Positions 1-8,683 of a DNA stretch of 51,114 nt are shown here, piece by piece; within the stretch, counting starts at the first letter, position 1, and each line of letters opens with the position of its first letter. The stretch is from Candidatus Gastranaerophilales bacterium (GTDB lineage Bacteria > Cyanobacteriota > Vampirovibrionia > Gastranaerophilales > Gastranaerophilaceae). The stretch lies in NCBI GenBank assembly GCA_944322895.1, contig CALUQL010000005.1:1-51114 (forward strand), written 5' to 3'. The notes beneath the pieces are model-generated. The model saw nothing but the letters and a program-made list of their open reading frames with translations. It was not told the origin of the DNA and did not search any database. The translations under genes were made by a program, and so were the position numbers.

Positions 1-1344
1 GTTATTGAGTTAATTAAAAAATCTAAAACTGCAGATGAAGCAAGAATAGGTCTTATGTCCAAATTTGGTCTTGATGTTGATCAGGCCAATGCTATTTTGG
101 AAATGCAATTAAGACGTTTAACAGGCTTGGAACAAGATAAAATTAAGGCTGAATATGAAGAATTGAAAAAGAAAATTCAAGAATATGAAGAATTACTTGC
201 TGATAGAAATAAAGTTCTAAACTTGATAAAACAAGAGTTAAATGAAGATAAAGAAAAATATGGAGATGACAGAAAAACTCAAATTCTTCCTGAAGCTGAT
301 GAAATGACAATAGAAGATTTGACTCCAAATATACCAATGGCAGTATTTATAACTCGTCAAGGTTATATTAAACGTATTTCTTTAGATGTATTTGAACGTC
401 AAAACCGCGCAACAAGAGGTAAAGGCGGAATTAAGACAAAAGAAGATGATGATGTCGGACATTTCTTTACTGCAATGATGCATGATAAAGTATTATTCTT
501 CTCAAGTAAAGGTACAGTTTATAGCTTGAATGTATATGATTTCCCTGAAGGATCAAGACAAGCAAAAGGTCTTCCTATAATAAATGTATTGCCACTTGAA
601 CAAGATGAACAAATAACGGCAGTTGTTCCTGTATCAAACTTTGATCCTAATTCAAATCTTATTATGCTAACTAAGAAAGGTTATATAAAGAGAATTGGTT
701 TGGATAACTTTGCTTCAATAAGAAAGAACGGCATAATCGCTATAGGACTTGAAGAAGGTGACAGCTTGAATTGGGTAAAACAAGCAAATAATTCTGATGA
801 AGTATTTATTGCTACAAGCTGTGGTATGGCAATAAGATTTGCTATTGATGATTTAAGACCTTTGGGCAGAAGCGCAAGAGGTGTAAATTCAATGAAATTG
901 AGAACAGCAGATACAATTATTGGCTGCGATATTATACCAAGAAACTTTGATGCTGATTTATTGGTTGTAACATCTGACGGATTTGGTAAACGTTCAAAAA
1001 TGTCAGAATTTAGACCTCAAAACAGAGGCGGTATTGGTTTAATAGCTACTAAATTTAAAACAGCTTCATCAAGATTGGTTGCTTTAACTGTTGTAGAAGA
1101 AGATGATGAAATTATGGTTGTTACTCAAAACGGTATAGTTTCAAGAATTAAGGCAAGTGATGTATCACGACAAGGCAGACCTGCAACAGGTGTTAGAATT
1201 CAAAACTTAATGGAAAATGATTCTGTAATGGCTGTAAATAAAATTGTTGTTACTGATACTAAGGATTCATACAGTGAAGAAACAATGAATGAAAATGTAG
1301 AACAAGCTATACAAAATAAGTTAGGAGATATTGATAATGAATAA
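1..1344 (+). CDS. gyrA: DNA gyrase subunit A, C-terminal part (5' end outside window)
   Basis: The frame is open from base 1, so the gene enters from the left; 447 residues are visible. The start holds the end of the breakage-reunion domain and its coiled coil (IGLMSKFGLDVDQANAILEM). The rest is the six-bladed C-terminal beta-pinwheel that wraps DNA, with repeated blade motifs such as GYIKRI, KGTVYSL and GYIKRIGL. The GyrA-box region reads QNRATRGKGG, which resembles the variant I know from cyanobacterial GyrA rather than the QRRGGKG form. Gyrase introduces negative supercoils with GyrB, which is encoded at 44-46.5 kb on the other strand. The 3' end overlaps ridA by 8 bp. The product is certain; the lineage hint is inference. 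Confidence 0.97.
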   Translation, partial: VIELIKKSKTADEARIGLMSKFGLDVDQANAILEMQLRRLTGLEQDKIKAEYEELKKKIQEYEELLADRNKVLNLIKQELNEDKEKYGDDRKTQILPEADEMTIEDLTPNIPMAVFITRQGYIKRISLDVFERQNRATRGKGGIKTKEDDDVGHFFTAMMHDKVLFFSSKGTVYSLNVYDFPEGSRQAKGLPIINVLPLEQDEQITAVVPVSNFDPNSNLIMLTKKGYIKRIGLDNFASIRKNGIIAIGLEEGDSLNWVKQANNSDEVFIATSCGMAIRFAIDDLRPLGRSARGVNSMKLRTADTIIGCDIIPRNFDADLLVVTSDGFGKRSKMSEFRPQNRGGIGLIATKFKTASSRLVALTVVEEDDEIMVVTQNGIVSRIKASDVSRQGRPATGVRIQNLMENDSVMAVNKIVVTDTKDSYSEETMNENVEQAIQNKLGDIDNE

Positions 1345-1711
1345 AATTATCTCAACAGATAAGGCTCCCAAAGCAATAGGACCTTATTCACAAGCTTATC
1401 AGTGCGGAAATACATTATATTGTTCAGGTCAGATTGCAATTAATCCCGAAACTAATGAGTTTATTGGTGGAACAATTGAAGAACAAACAAATCAGATACT
1501 AAAGAATATAAAAGGCTTACTTGAAGCTGCAGGATACGGTTTTGAAGATGTCGTAAAAACAACTTGTTTTATTGCAGAAATGAAAGATTTTGCAGTATTT
1601 AATTCTTTATATGAAAAAGCTTTTGTATCAAAGCCTGCTCGTTCTTGCGTTGCTGCAAAAGAATTGCCGAAAGGTGCTTTAGCGGAAATAGAAGTAATTG
1701 CGGTTAAGTAA
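1337..1711 (+). CDS. ridA: RidA family reactive intermediate deaminase
   Basis: A 124-residue protein of the YjgF/YER057c/UK114 family, which hydrolyses reactive enamines/imines such as 2-aminoacrylate formed by PLP enzymes. The family start STDKAPKAIGPYSQA is present. The key residues are visible: Tyr17, Arg102 (the substrate carboxylate binder, Arg105 in E. coli RidA) and Glu117. A TTG lies two codons upstream at 1331, but the AGGAG at 1323-1327 is spaced properly only for the ATG at 1337. The gene overlaps gyrA by 8 bp and its stop overlaps the dtd start (TAATG), so translation is probably coupled. Confidence 0.95.
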   Translation: MNKIISTDKAPKAIGPYSQAYQCGNTLYCSGQIAINPETNEFIGGTIEEQTNQILKNIKGLLEAAGYGFEDVVKTTCFIAEMKDFAVFNSLYEKAFVSKPARSCVAAKELPKGALAEIEVIAVK

Positions 1712-2160
1712 TGAAACTTGTAGTTCAAAGAGTCGATAATGCTTCCGTTACTATTGAAAATGAATTATTTAGTTCAATAGATAGGGGTTATTTAGTTCTA
1801 TTTGGTGCGGAAAAGAATGATACAAAAGAACAAGCTGATTGGCTTGCTAATAAACTTTGTGCATTAAGATGTTTTCCCGACGAAAATGAAAAGATGAATC
1901 TTTCTATAAAAGATATTAATGGGGAAATGCTAATAGTTTCTCAGTTTACTTTATGTGCAGATATAAAAAAGGGAACTCGTCCAAGTTTTGATAATGCAAT
2001 GAAGCCAGATGAAGCTAAAAGAATGTATGAATATTTTATTTCAAAAGTGCAAGAACATGAAATACCTGTTAAAACAGGAGTTTTTGGTGCCCATATGCAG
2101 ATAAATCTTTTAAACAATGGACCTGTTACTTTTATTATTAACGCTCCAATAATAAATTGA
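1711..2160 (+). CDS. dtd: D-aminoacyl-tRNA deacylase
   Basis: A 149-residue DTD1-type enzyme, the family's usual length. It hydrolyses D-aminoacyl-tRNA (and mischarged Gly-tRNA-Ala) as proofreading in trans. The two signature motifs are intact: SQFTL at residues 77-81 and NNGPVT at 135-140, whose Gly-Pro pair forms the chiral filter of the dimeric active site. The start overlaps the ridA stop by one base, placing it in the gyrA-ridA-dtd run. Neighbouring quality-control enzymes (RidA and Dtd) suggest a small housekeeping cluster, which is inference. Confidence 0.96.
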   Translation: MKLVVQRVDNASVTIENELFSSIDRGYLVLFGAEKNDTKEQADWLANKLCALRCFPDENEKMNLSIKDINGEMLIVSQFTLCADIKKGTRPSFDNAMKPDEAKRMYEYFISKVQEHEIPVKTGVFGAHMQINLLNNGPVTFIINAPIIN

Positions 2161-2176
2161 TATAAAGGTAGTAGGA

Positions 2177-3559
2177 ATGCAGAGAAGATTTATTTTAACA
2201 ATAAATAAAATCTTAGAACGCCCCGAAGTAATATTTGTTATTTTAGCTTTTATATTTGGAAGTATATTTATATTTAAAACACCACCATTTGAAGTGCCTG
2301 ATGAACCTCATCATTTGCTTAGGACATGTGAAGTTGCAGAGTTTATATTTTATAGTAAAACTCCTGTGCAATATACTGATTATGATAAATATTTTCTGAA
2401 TATTGATAAATCAAGTTATATTAAAGAAAATTCTGATAATAAATATAACTGTATGCAAAGAGAAAAGACTCAATTTCACGCAGCTTCTCGTAATTCAGCA
2501 ATTATGTATATTGTGCCCGCACTTGGTATAAAAATAGGCAGTTTATTTACACAAGATGGTAATATATTATTTTATTTAGGACGTTTTTTTAATTTATTTT
2601 TGTATATTTTTCTTTCAGCAGTTGCTATAAGAATTACTCCGATTTTAAAATATCCCTTTATGTATATTGCATTGTTGCCAATGGCTCTCTTTCAGGGTAT
2701 GAGTTATAGTGCTGATTCGTTTAATAATGCTTTTGCATTTTTTTTCTTAGCACTTATTTTTAACTTTGTATTTTTAAAAAATGAAATTACCAAGAAAGAT
2801 TTTATAATACTTAGTATATTATCTTGTATTTGTGCAATGTGTAAAGGATTGGTTTTTTATTTATTTTTATTGTTGCTTTTACCTACTTTTTCAAAAGAAT
2901 TTCGGTTTAAAAAATATTTATATATAGTTATATTAATTTTGGTTTCATTTTTTATTTGTCAGTATTGGATAGCTATAAATTCCAACAATTTAAATTCAAA
3001 ATATCCTGTAATTAATGATTTTTTATATATATTTAAATATCCAATGGTTGTCTTTCAAAAAATTTGTATTACTAGTTTGCTAAATATTGTAAACTATTTT
3101 AAACAAACTATAGGTGTTTTAGGGTGGTTACATATATTTTTGCGTCCTGATGTTTATGTATTGGGTTTTATGTCTTTTATATCAATGATTATTTTTATTA
3201 AAGAAAAAATATCATTTAAGTTTAGAATAACCGCACTATTAATTATTTTGGCTTCGTATTTTATAATTCAATATACTCTTTTAATTTATTGGTCAAATCC
3301 AAATGCTCAAATAATTAATGGTTTCCAGGGGAGATATTTGATTCCTATGCTGCCTTTATTATTTATTTTATTTGCTAATAATAGATTCTCTTTTGGTGAA
3401 AAAACTATAAAAATATATAAAATATTATTAATAATTTCAATTATTTATATTTTAATAGGTAGTTGTCTGTCACTAAATACATTCTATAATGTATTAGGTT
3501 TTGATAGACATTTGATGGACGCTTATTTGAAGAATGAAATATTTTTAATTAATAAATAA
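2177..3559 (+). CDS. DUF2142-type polytopic membrane protein
   Basis: A 460-residue integral membrane protein with about ten hydrophobic segments, rich in Phe, Ile and Leu. After the first TM (about residues 18-34) it has the sequence PPFEVPDEPHH, the hallmark of DUF2142 proteins: an extracytoplasmic acidic loop resembling that of GT-C fold glycosyltransferases. These proteins are usually linked to surface polysaccharide or teichoic-acid-like glycosylation, but no specific substrate can be given. It starts 16 bp after dtd with AGGTAGTAGG upstream of the ATG, so it probably ends the gyrA transcript. The family call is fairly firm; the biochemical role is unknown. Confidence 0.8.
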   Translation: MQRRFILTINKILERPEVIFVILAFIFGSIFIFKTPPFEVPDEPHHLLRTCEVAEFIFYSKTPVQYTDYDKYFLNIDKSSYIKENSDNKYNCMQREKTQFHAASRNSAIMYIVPALGIKIGSLFTQDGNILFYLGRFFNLFLYIFLSAVAIRITPILKYPFMYIALLPMALFQGMSYSADSFNNAFAFFFLALIFNFVFLKNEITKKDFIILSILSCICAMCKGLVFYLFLLLLLPTFSKEFRFKKYLYIVILILVSFFICQYWIAINSNNLNSKYPVINDFLYIFKYPMVVFQKICITSLLNIVNYFKQTIGVLGWLHIFLRPDVYVLGFMSFISMIIFIKEKISFKFRITALLIILASYFIIQYTLLIYWSNPNAQIINGFQGRYLIPMLPLLFILFANNRFSFGEKTIKIYKILLIISIIYILIGSCLSLNTFYNVLGFDRHLMDAYLKNEIFLINK

Positions 3560-3709
3560 TTCTGTAGCTTTATATAATAAATTTATTTTGGGAAGCATTA
3601 ATTTTTCTATAATTATTAAAACTAGGTAAATATTATTATTTTGGGGGCAATTATTATAATATATTTTTTTTTATAAAATATGTAAGTAATATTTAAATTG
3701 GAGTATGGT

Positions 3710-4339
3710 ATGAATATGATTGGTACAGATGGAGTATATTCTTATACAGTAAATCCAAATGCTGTAAAAGAAAGTAGTATAAGCCCAAATGAAGTTAAAT
3801 TATCTGCGGAAAAAGATAAAAAAACGTCTAATCCCGAGGATATGTTAAATGCAATTAATACACAAGGCTATTTAAACAAGCCTATAGTTACAACAACAAA
3901 TCAGTTAACATTTGGGGATAATGGAGCAATAGTTGCAGACAGAAGAAAGATGACGATTCAAAATGGAAAAGTTCAGTTTGGCAAGCCTGTTTATGTTCCA
4001 TTACCAACAAGTAAAACAATGTCTGAAAATGACACCAAAGAGAAATATATTAATACAATGTTGTCTAATTCTTCAAATATTTTGAACTGTGTCTTTTTAG
4101 TAAAAGATAGTGAAGGAGAAAATCTTCAAGTTTCAATTTCTGCGGACAAAAAAGATCCTTATAAAGTAATGGTATCCACAAGAAAAGATATGAATGGAAA
4201 GTTTGAGGACGATACTGTAAATACTTTTAATAGTGCAATTGGTTCATCAGACGACGCAATAAAAACAGTAATTCAAACAGAGCTTGAAAAGTATGGAATT
4301 GAAAATTTAAAGCAAATTGCAATTGCTAATACTGATTAA
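3710..4339 (+). CDS. Hypothetical protein, lineage-type, 209 aa
   Basis: I do not recognise this family. The frame is open from a TTG at 3698, but GGAG at 3700-3703 lies 6 nt before the ATG at 3710, so that start (MNMIGTDGVYSYTV) is chosen. The protein is soluble, without signal peptide or TM. It has a Ser/Asn/Lys-rich first 50 residues followed by a mixed segment with beta-like stretches (NILNCVFLVKDSEGENLQV) and a helical C-terminus. A TATAAT lies at 3655-3660, about 50 bp upstream, and a terminator follows the stop, so it is probably monocistronic. The N-terminus resembles those of other small proteins in the window. Confidence 0.75.
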   Translation: MNMIGTDGVYSYTVNPNAVKESSISPNEVKLSAEKDKKTSNPEDMLNAINTQGYLNKPIVTTTNQLTFGDNGAIVADRRKMTIQNGKVQFGKPVYVPLPTSKTMSENDTKEKYINTMLSNSSNILNCVFLVKDSEGENLQVSISADKKDPYKVMVSTRKDMNGKFEDDTVNTFNSAIGSSDDAIKTVIQTELEKYGIENLKQIAIANTD

Positions 4340-4354
4340 CATAAATTAAGAATA

Positions 4355-4387
4355 AAAAATAGCTGATTAATATCAGCTATTTTTTTT
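4355..4387. terminator. Bidirectional intrinsic terminator
   Basis: Inverted repeat AGCTGAT / ATCAGCT with a 4-nt loop (4368-4371), flanked by A-runs on the left and T-runs on the right, so it works in both directions. It separates the 3710 gene from the convergent ade gene, whose stop codon lies inside the stem. Confidence 0.85.
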
Positions 4388-6091
4388 GAATAATTCTATA
4401 AAGTTATTATTGATCACATCCATTAATCCTTTATCCGTAAGTTTTAGTTCCGGAATTACAGATAAAGAAAGAAATGCCATTGTCATAAATGGTTCTTGCA
4501 ATGAGCAGCCGATAAGTTTCTCGGCATTTTTTAATTCTTCGCTTTTCCTTATAACTATATCTGAACTTTCTTCAGACATAATACCTGCTATAGGAAGTTC
4601 AAGCTTTGCTAGAACTTCTCCATCTTTTACTATTACTTTTCCGCCTTGAGATTTAACAAGTTCTTTAATTGCTTTGAACATATCATCATCATTTGTTCCG
4701 ATTACAATCATATTATGTGAATCGTGTGCAACAGTTGATGCAATAGCGCCTGATTTTAGTCCGAAACCTTTGACAAATCCTTTTCCTATATTACCACTTG
4801 CTTTATGTCTTTCAATTACAAGAATTTTTAAGACATCTTCATCAATATTACTTTGTGCATATCCATCTTGAATATTTATTTCTTCTTCAACGCATTTGGT
4901 TACTAATTGTCCATCTGTTACTTCAATTGTTTTTACTTTATTTGATAGTGCTTTAATCTTAATATCTTCTTTCTCTAGCCATCTTATATTGACTGTGCCT
5001 CTGAGTGAAGAAATATTTCTACTATCAATATTAATAGTAATTTTGCCGTTTTGAGCAACAATATTTCCATTTTTTATTACGGTTTGTGGTTTAAAAGTCT
5101 CTAAATTATCTAGTAATAACAAATCAGCCTTATATCCCGGTGCTATTGCTCCAAGATTTTTTAATCCAAAATATTCTGCTGTATTTATACTTGCCATTTG
5201 GATTGCTTTGATCGGATTTATGCCTTTTTCAACCGCTCTTCTTACCATCATATTTATGTGTTCCTTTAATGCAGATGGATAACGGTCATCTGTTACAAAA
5301 ATGCATTTTCTTGTCGGAAATTTTTTTAATACAGGAATTAATGCATCTAAATCTTTAGCTGCACTGCCTTCTCTTACCATTAAATACATTCCTAGCCTTA
5401 ATTTTTCAATTGCTTCAGATGCGTTGGTACATTCATGATCTGATGACACACCTGCTGCAACATAAGCGCATAAATCTTTACCAGATAGATATGGGGCGTG
5501 ACCATCTATTCTTTTTCTTTTTTCAAGAGCGAGTTTTATTTTAGATAGAACTTCCTTATCCATATTTACAACACCCGGATAATTCATCATTTCAGCAAGC
5601 CCTAAAACCCAAGGACTATCGATTAAAAGTGATAAATCATAACTATTTAATTCAAAACCTGACGTTTCATATGGAGTAGCCGGTACGCAAGATGGAAGAG
5701 TCATATATATATCTAATGGTAAATTTTTAGATGCTTCACGCATAAAACTTATTCCGTGAAGACCAATTACGTTTGATATTTCATGCGGATCTGCAACGAT
5801 TGTTGTTGTGCCTGTAGGAACTACCATTTTTGCGAATTCAGATGGTAATAGCATTGAACTTTCAATATGTACGTGACCATCTATAAATGAAGGACTTACA
5901 TATTTTCCAGTTGCATCAATCTCATTTTCTCCTTTATAGTTTTCGCCTATACCTGCAATTATTCCTTCTTTTATAGCAATATCTGATTTGTATATTTCTT
6001 CAGAAAGGACATTTATAATTTGTGCATTTTTTATTACTAAATCTGCTTTTTCTACACCTTTGGCTGTCTTAATAATTCCTTCTATACCCAT
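4373..6091 (-). CDS. ade: Adenine deaminase
   Basis: A 572-residue metal-dependent amidohydrolase converting adenine to hypoxanthine and ammonia for purine salvage. Metal-site motifs are intact: DGHVHIESSM, ADPHEISNV, DGHAPYLSG and SSDHECT, followed by FVTDDRYPS and the family's C-terminal segment containing VAHDSHNMIVIG. The frame extends to 6118, but AAAGGAG sits just before the ATG at 6091 (MGIEGIIKTAKG), which is the better start. The gene is monocistronic, ending in the shared terminator with the 3710 gene. Confidence 0.96.
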   Translation of the reverse strand: MGIEGIIKTAKGVEKADLVIKNAQIINVLSEEIYKSDIAIKEGIIAGIGENYKGENEIDATGKYVSPSFIDGHVHIESSMLLPSEFAKMVVPTGTTTIVADPHEISNVIGLHGISFMREASKNLPLDIYMTLPSCVPATPYETSGFELNSYDLSLLIDSPWVLGLAEMMNYPGVVNMDKEVLSKIKLALEKRKRIDGHAPYLSGKDLCAYVAAGVSSDHECTNASEAIEKLRLGMYLMVREGSAAKDLDALIPVLKKFPTRKCIFVTDDRYPSALKEHINMMVRRAVEKGINPIKAIQMASINTAEYFGLKNLGAIAPGYKADLLLLDNLETFKPQTVIKNGNIVAQNGKITINIDSRNISSLRGTVNIRWLEKEDIKIKALSNKVKTIEVTDGQLVTKCVEEEINIQDGYAQSNIDEDVLKILVIERHKASGNIGKGFVKGFGLKSGAIASTVAHDSHNMIVIGTNDDDMFKAIKELVKSQGGKVIVKDGEVLAKLELPIAGIMSEESSDIVIRKSEELKNAEKLIGCSLQEPFMTMAFLSLSVIPELKLTDKGLMDVINNNFIELFKKNS

Positions 6092-6234
6092 AAATACTCC
6101 TTTGCTATATGCTAGCATGTTTTTTGCAAATCTAAAATATATAATTTTAGGATGAAATATTAATTAATGTAAAATTTTGTTTGATTTAAAACAATAAAAA
6201 ATCTTTATTGTTTTTTTTAAGTTGTGCAATTAAG

Positions 6235-6263
6235 TGTTCATAAAGTTTTGTGTATATTATAAT
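6235..6263 (+). promoter_or_regulatory. Putative promoter of the 6288 gene
   Basis: A perfect TATAAT lies at 6258-6263. A weak -35 (TGTTCA, 6235-6240) is 17 bp upstream. The start codon is 24 nt downstream, leaving room for the AAGGA ribosome site at 6276-6280. Confidence 0.55.
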
Positions 6264-6287
6264 ATACAAATAAGTAAGGAAAAATAA

Positions 6288-6518
6288 ATGAAAGTTTCAC
6301 CTATTAATTTTAGTTTGAATCAGGCTGAAAAAGCAAATAACTCAAATGATTATATTCATACAACAGTTAGACATAATTCTCTTTCAGATATGGATTTTAA
6401 CATAATAGCTGATACTATAAGATGTCAGAATTTAAAGAACCAGATGAACGTTCGTTTGATGAATCTTAGACGTAGTTTAAATAGCTGTATGGCTCAAAAT
6501 CTTTATAATAATAAATAA
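6288..6518 (+). CDS. Small hypothetical protein, 76 aa
   Basis: No family recognised. The gene has a clear promoter, a ribosome site (TAAGGAAAAATAA before ATG) and ordinary codon use, so I treat it as real. The protein starts MKVSPINFSLNQ, close in style to other small proteins here that begin with a short M-x-(V/I) stretch ending in an aromatic. It then has a polar linker and a basic helical C-terminus (residues 38-72, rich in Arg, Asn and Met) that could bind nucleic acid or a partner protein; this last point is speculation. It converges on the 6527 gene with 8 bp between stops. Confidence 0.65.
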   Translation: MKVSPINFSLNQAEKANNSNDYIHTTVRHNSLSDMDFNIIADTIRCQNLKNQMNVRLMNLRRSLNSCMAQNLYNNK

Positions 6519-6526
6519 GGTATTTT

Positions 6527-7993
6527 TTATATAGTATTTATTACATTTAACGGATATTCAAATAAAAGTTCTTCTCTTGCTATTACTCTTAAGTTTGGCA
6601 TCATTTGAGAAAGTATTAAGTATATAATATGTCTTACCTTCATTGGGGCAATTAATATTATTTCTTTAGCTTCAGGTGTGTTTTGTTCTACTTTTTCTTT
6701 TAAATTAGTTATAATTTCTTCTATTTTTGTACTTTCAATTCTGATAACTTCATCATTGACATTTTTATCTCCAATAAATGATTTGATGCTATTTGCAGAT
6801 AACTCATACGCATATATATTTCTATCATTATTGTTGCATAAAGAAGAACTTATTTGTCTTGCTAATGATACTCTTATTCTTTCTAATAGTTCTTCTTTAT
6901 TAGTTTCATCAGCAAAATCATTGATTTTTTCGAATATGTATACAATATCTTTTATTGATACTTTTTCTTTTATAAGGCTTGTAAGAATATACTTTAATTC
7001 TGCAACAGACATATAATCAGGAATAATATTTTCAATAAGATAAAGGTTTTGATTACCTACTATTTCAATATATCTGTTTATATCGGAGTAGTCAAAAATA
7101 TCATCAATATATTTCGTAACTGTATATTCTATTAAATGAGCAATATAGTCTGTAGCATCAAGTCCTTTTGCCCAAAAATCTTTTGCTTTTTCTTCCTTTA
7201 TCCATACTGTATTTAAACCTGTAACCGTATCTTTGCTTTTAAATGAATTATCAGGAAGTTTTTCTATTTTTAGTTCATTTTCGTAAAACATAGTGTAATC
7301 ATAATATGCTTTTGAATTGATTACAGGGATGCCTCTTACTTTTATTGAAAATTCATTTTCATCTAAAGTATCATCAACTTCTATTTTAATTTTTGGAATT
7401 ATATAACCTAAGCTTTCTGTTAGATTTTGTCTTATAAGAACAATTTGTGTAAGCATATTGTATTCATTGTCATTATCAAGAATATCGATTAATTCTTCTG
7501 ATATAGAAAGTGTAAGTTTTTGTTCTCCCAGTTTTTGTTCCATAATGTTAGGATTAATTACTTTTGAAAGTTTCTTTTTTAAATCATCAAGTTCATCAAT
7601 ATGTTTTGAAATCTCAGCGTTTAGAATCGCTCTTGAATCTTCTGATGTTTCATCGATTAGTGATTTAACTTGTGCAATTTTTTGTCTTTTTTCTTTTATT
7701 TTCTTTTGTATATCAACGCATAGTTCATATGGGTCAAGTTCAGGATTTATAATCCTTTCTATTCTTGATTTGAAATTTAATAAGTCATCATTTTCATTTA
7801 ATAAATTATCTTCATTTTCTGTCTCTTTTATGAATATACAGTTATAGAAAATGCCTTCATCATTTTCTATTTCTTGGATTGAGTATACTTCCCATCCGTC
7901 TTTAGACATTTCATTCAAAAGATTTTCAAGCTTTTCATTATCGTTATATGGTGAAGTTCTTATTGTATATACATTTCTTGTTGGTTTGTACAT
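6527..7993 (-). CDS. Soluble FlhA/SctV (FHIPEP) C-terminal-domain protein with DUF4177-like N-terminus
   Basis: A 488-residue soluble protein with no TM segment. Residues about 158-488 match the cytoplasmic domain of flagellar/type III export-gate proteins (FlhA, SctV) along its whole length. Landmarks are IRQNLTESLGYIIPKIKI, RGIPVINSKAY, TGLNTVWI, a D-x2-DYIAHL helix, PDYMSVAELKYILTSLIKEK (the conserved V-x(4-5)-L-x3-L-x2-LL-x-E pattern), RVSLARQIS, and a final APMKVRHIIYLIL/P-N-LRVIAREEL block. The roughly 330-residue eight-TM export channel of true FlhA is absent. In its place are a DUF4177-like fold (residues 6-56, with KDGWEVYSI) and a coiled coil (about 90-150). No other flagellar or type III genes are visible. 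It follows the 8053-8595 gene (59 bp gap) with AAGGA before its ATG. The domain call is strong; the function is unknown. Confidence 0.85.
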   Translation of the reverse strand: MYKPTRNVYTIRTSPYNDNEKLENLLNEMSKDGWEVYSIQEIENDEGIFYNCIFIKETENEDNLLNENDDLLNFKSRIERIINPELDPYELCVDIQKKIKEKRQKIAQVKSLIDETSEDSRAILNAEISKHIDELDDLKKKLSKVINPNIMEQKLGEQKLTLSISEELIDILDNDNEYNMLTQIVLIRQNLTESLGYIIPKIKIEVDDTLDENEFSIKVRGIPVINSKAYYDYTMFYENELKIEKLPDNSFKSKDTVTGLNTVWIKEEKAKDFWAKGLDATDYIAHLIEYTVTKYIDDIFDYSDINRYIEIVGNQNLYLIENIIPDYMSVAELKYILTSLIKEKVSIKDIVYIFEKINDFADETNKEELLERIRVSLARQISSSLCNNNDRNIYAYELSANSIKSFIGDKNVNDEVIRIESTKIEEIITNLKEKVEQNTPEAKEIILIAPMKVRHIIYLILSQMMPNLRVIAREELLFEYPLNVINTI

Positions 7994-8052
7994 TTTTCAA
8001 TCCTTTTTTCTATTTTAAATAAATGATAACATTTTTATTGTAATTTTGAAAT

Positions 8053-8595
8053 TTATTTTTGAATAAATCCAGTTGCTTGTTTTCCATTGCAATTATATTT
8101 TAATATATAGTAACCCTTTCCTGAATCTTCAATTGTAGCGTAAGAATTTGCAGCAACGCGTTCTTTAAATGCAATAAGTTCTTCTTCTGCTTCTTTTATT
8201 TTTTTTAATTTTTTCTTTGCTTGAGCTGTTCGTAGCCTTCCTATTATTTCTGTTTCTTCATTTAATTCTTCTTGAGTGTACATTTTCTCTATCAGTTTTA
8301 TCACTCTTACTCGGGCTTTTATTTTATTGCTTTGGTATAGTTCAAGAAATTTCATGTCTTGAGACAGTACAACCATATAATACCCATCTTGAATAGTATT
8401 TCCCCATTCATCATATAATTTGCACGGAAGTGTTAAGTTTGGATATTGGCTGGATTCAGGACCGTTTTTATATTGAGGTTTTTCTTTATCATAAACACCT
8501 GATGGATATATCGGATTATTAAAATGCCTGTTTATGCTATTAAAATCCGTCATGAAATCAAAATCGTTTGCAATTAAATTATTATCAATTATCAT
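8053..8595 (-). CDS. Hypothetical protein with coiled coil, 180 aa, upstream of FlhA-C-like gene
   Basis: Not recognised. The soluble protein has an Asn/Asp-rich N-terminus, a middle part with LPCKLYDEWGNTIQDGYY and YMVVLSQDMKFLELYQ that looks like a small beta domain, a charged helix or coiled coil (about residues 108-150, rich in Glu/Lys), and a C-terminal beta segment. AAGGA lies 8 nt before the ATG. It is first in a two-gene minus-strand unit with the FlhA-C-like gene, so a shared role is plausible, but only position supports this. It diverges from clpP across 88 bp. Confidence 0.7.
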   Translation of the reverse strand: MIIDNNLIANDFDFMTDFNSINRHFNNPIYPSGVYDKEKPQYKNGPESSQYPNLTLPCKLYDEWGNTIQDGYYMVVLSQDMKFLELYQSNKIKARVRVIKLIEKMYTQEELNEETEIIGRLRTAQAKKKLKKIKEAEEELIAFKERVAANSYATIEDSGKGYYILKYNCNGKQATGFIQK

Positions 8596-8653
8596 TATTA
8601 ATTCCTTAGGATGATATTTTATCAGATTTTGTATGAATTTATCAATTTTGGTT

Positions 8654-8659
8654 TATAAT
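8654..8659 (+). promoter_or_regulatory. clpP -10 element
   Basis: A perfect TATAAT with a possible TTGTAT 19 bp upstream. Transcription would start near 8666, which is downstream of the alternative TTG start at 8633 and so supports the ATG at 8684 as the clpP start. Confidence 0.6.
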
Positions 8660-8683
8660 ATTCATATTAAGAACGAGGTTGTT

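Noticed and set aside
6527-7993. A truncated or broken full-length flhA
   Set aside because: The gene has its own ribosome site, a complete N-terminal domain of a different family and no remnant of TM sequence upstream, so it looks like a designed architecture and not a fragment.
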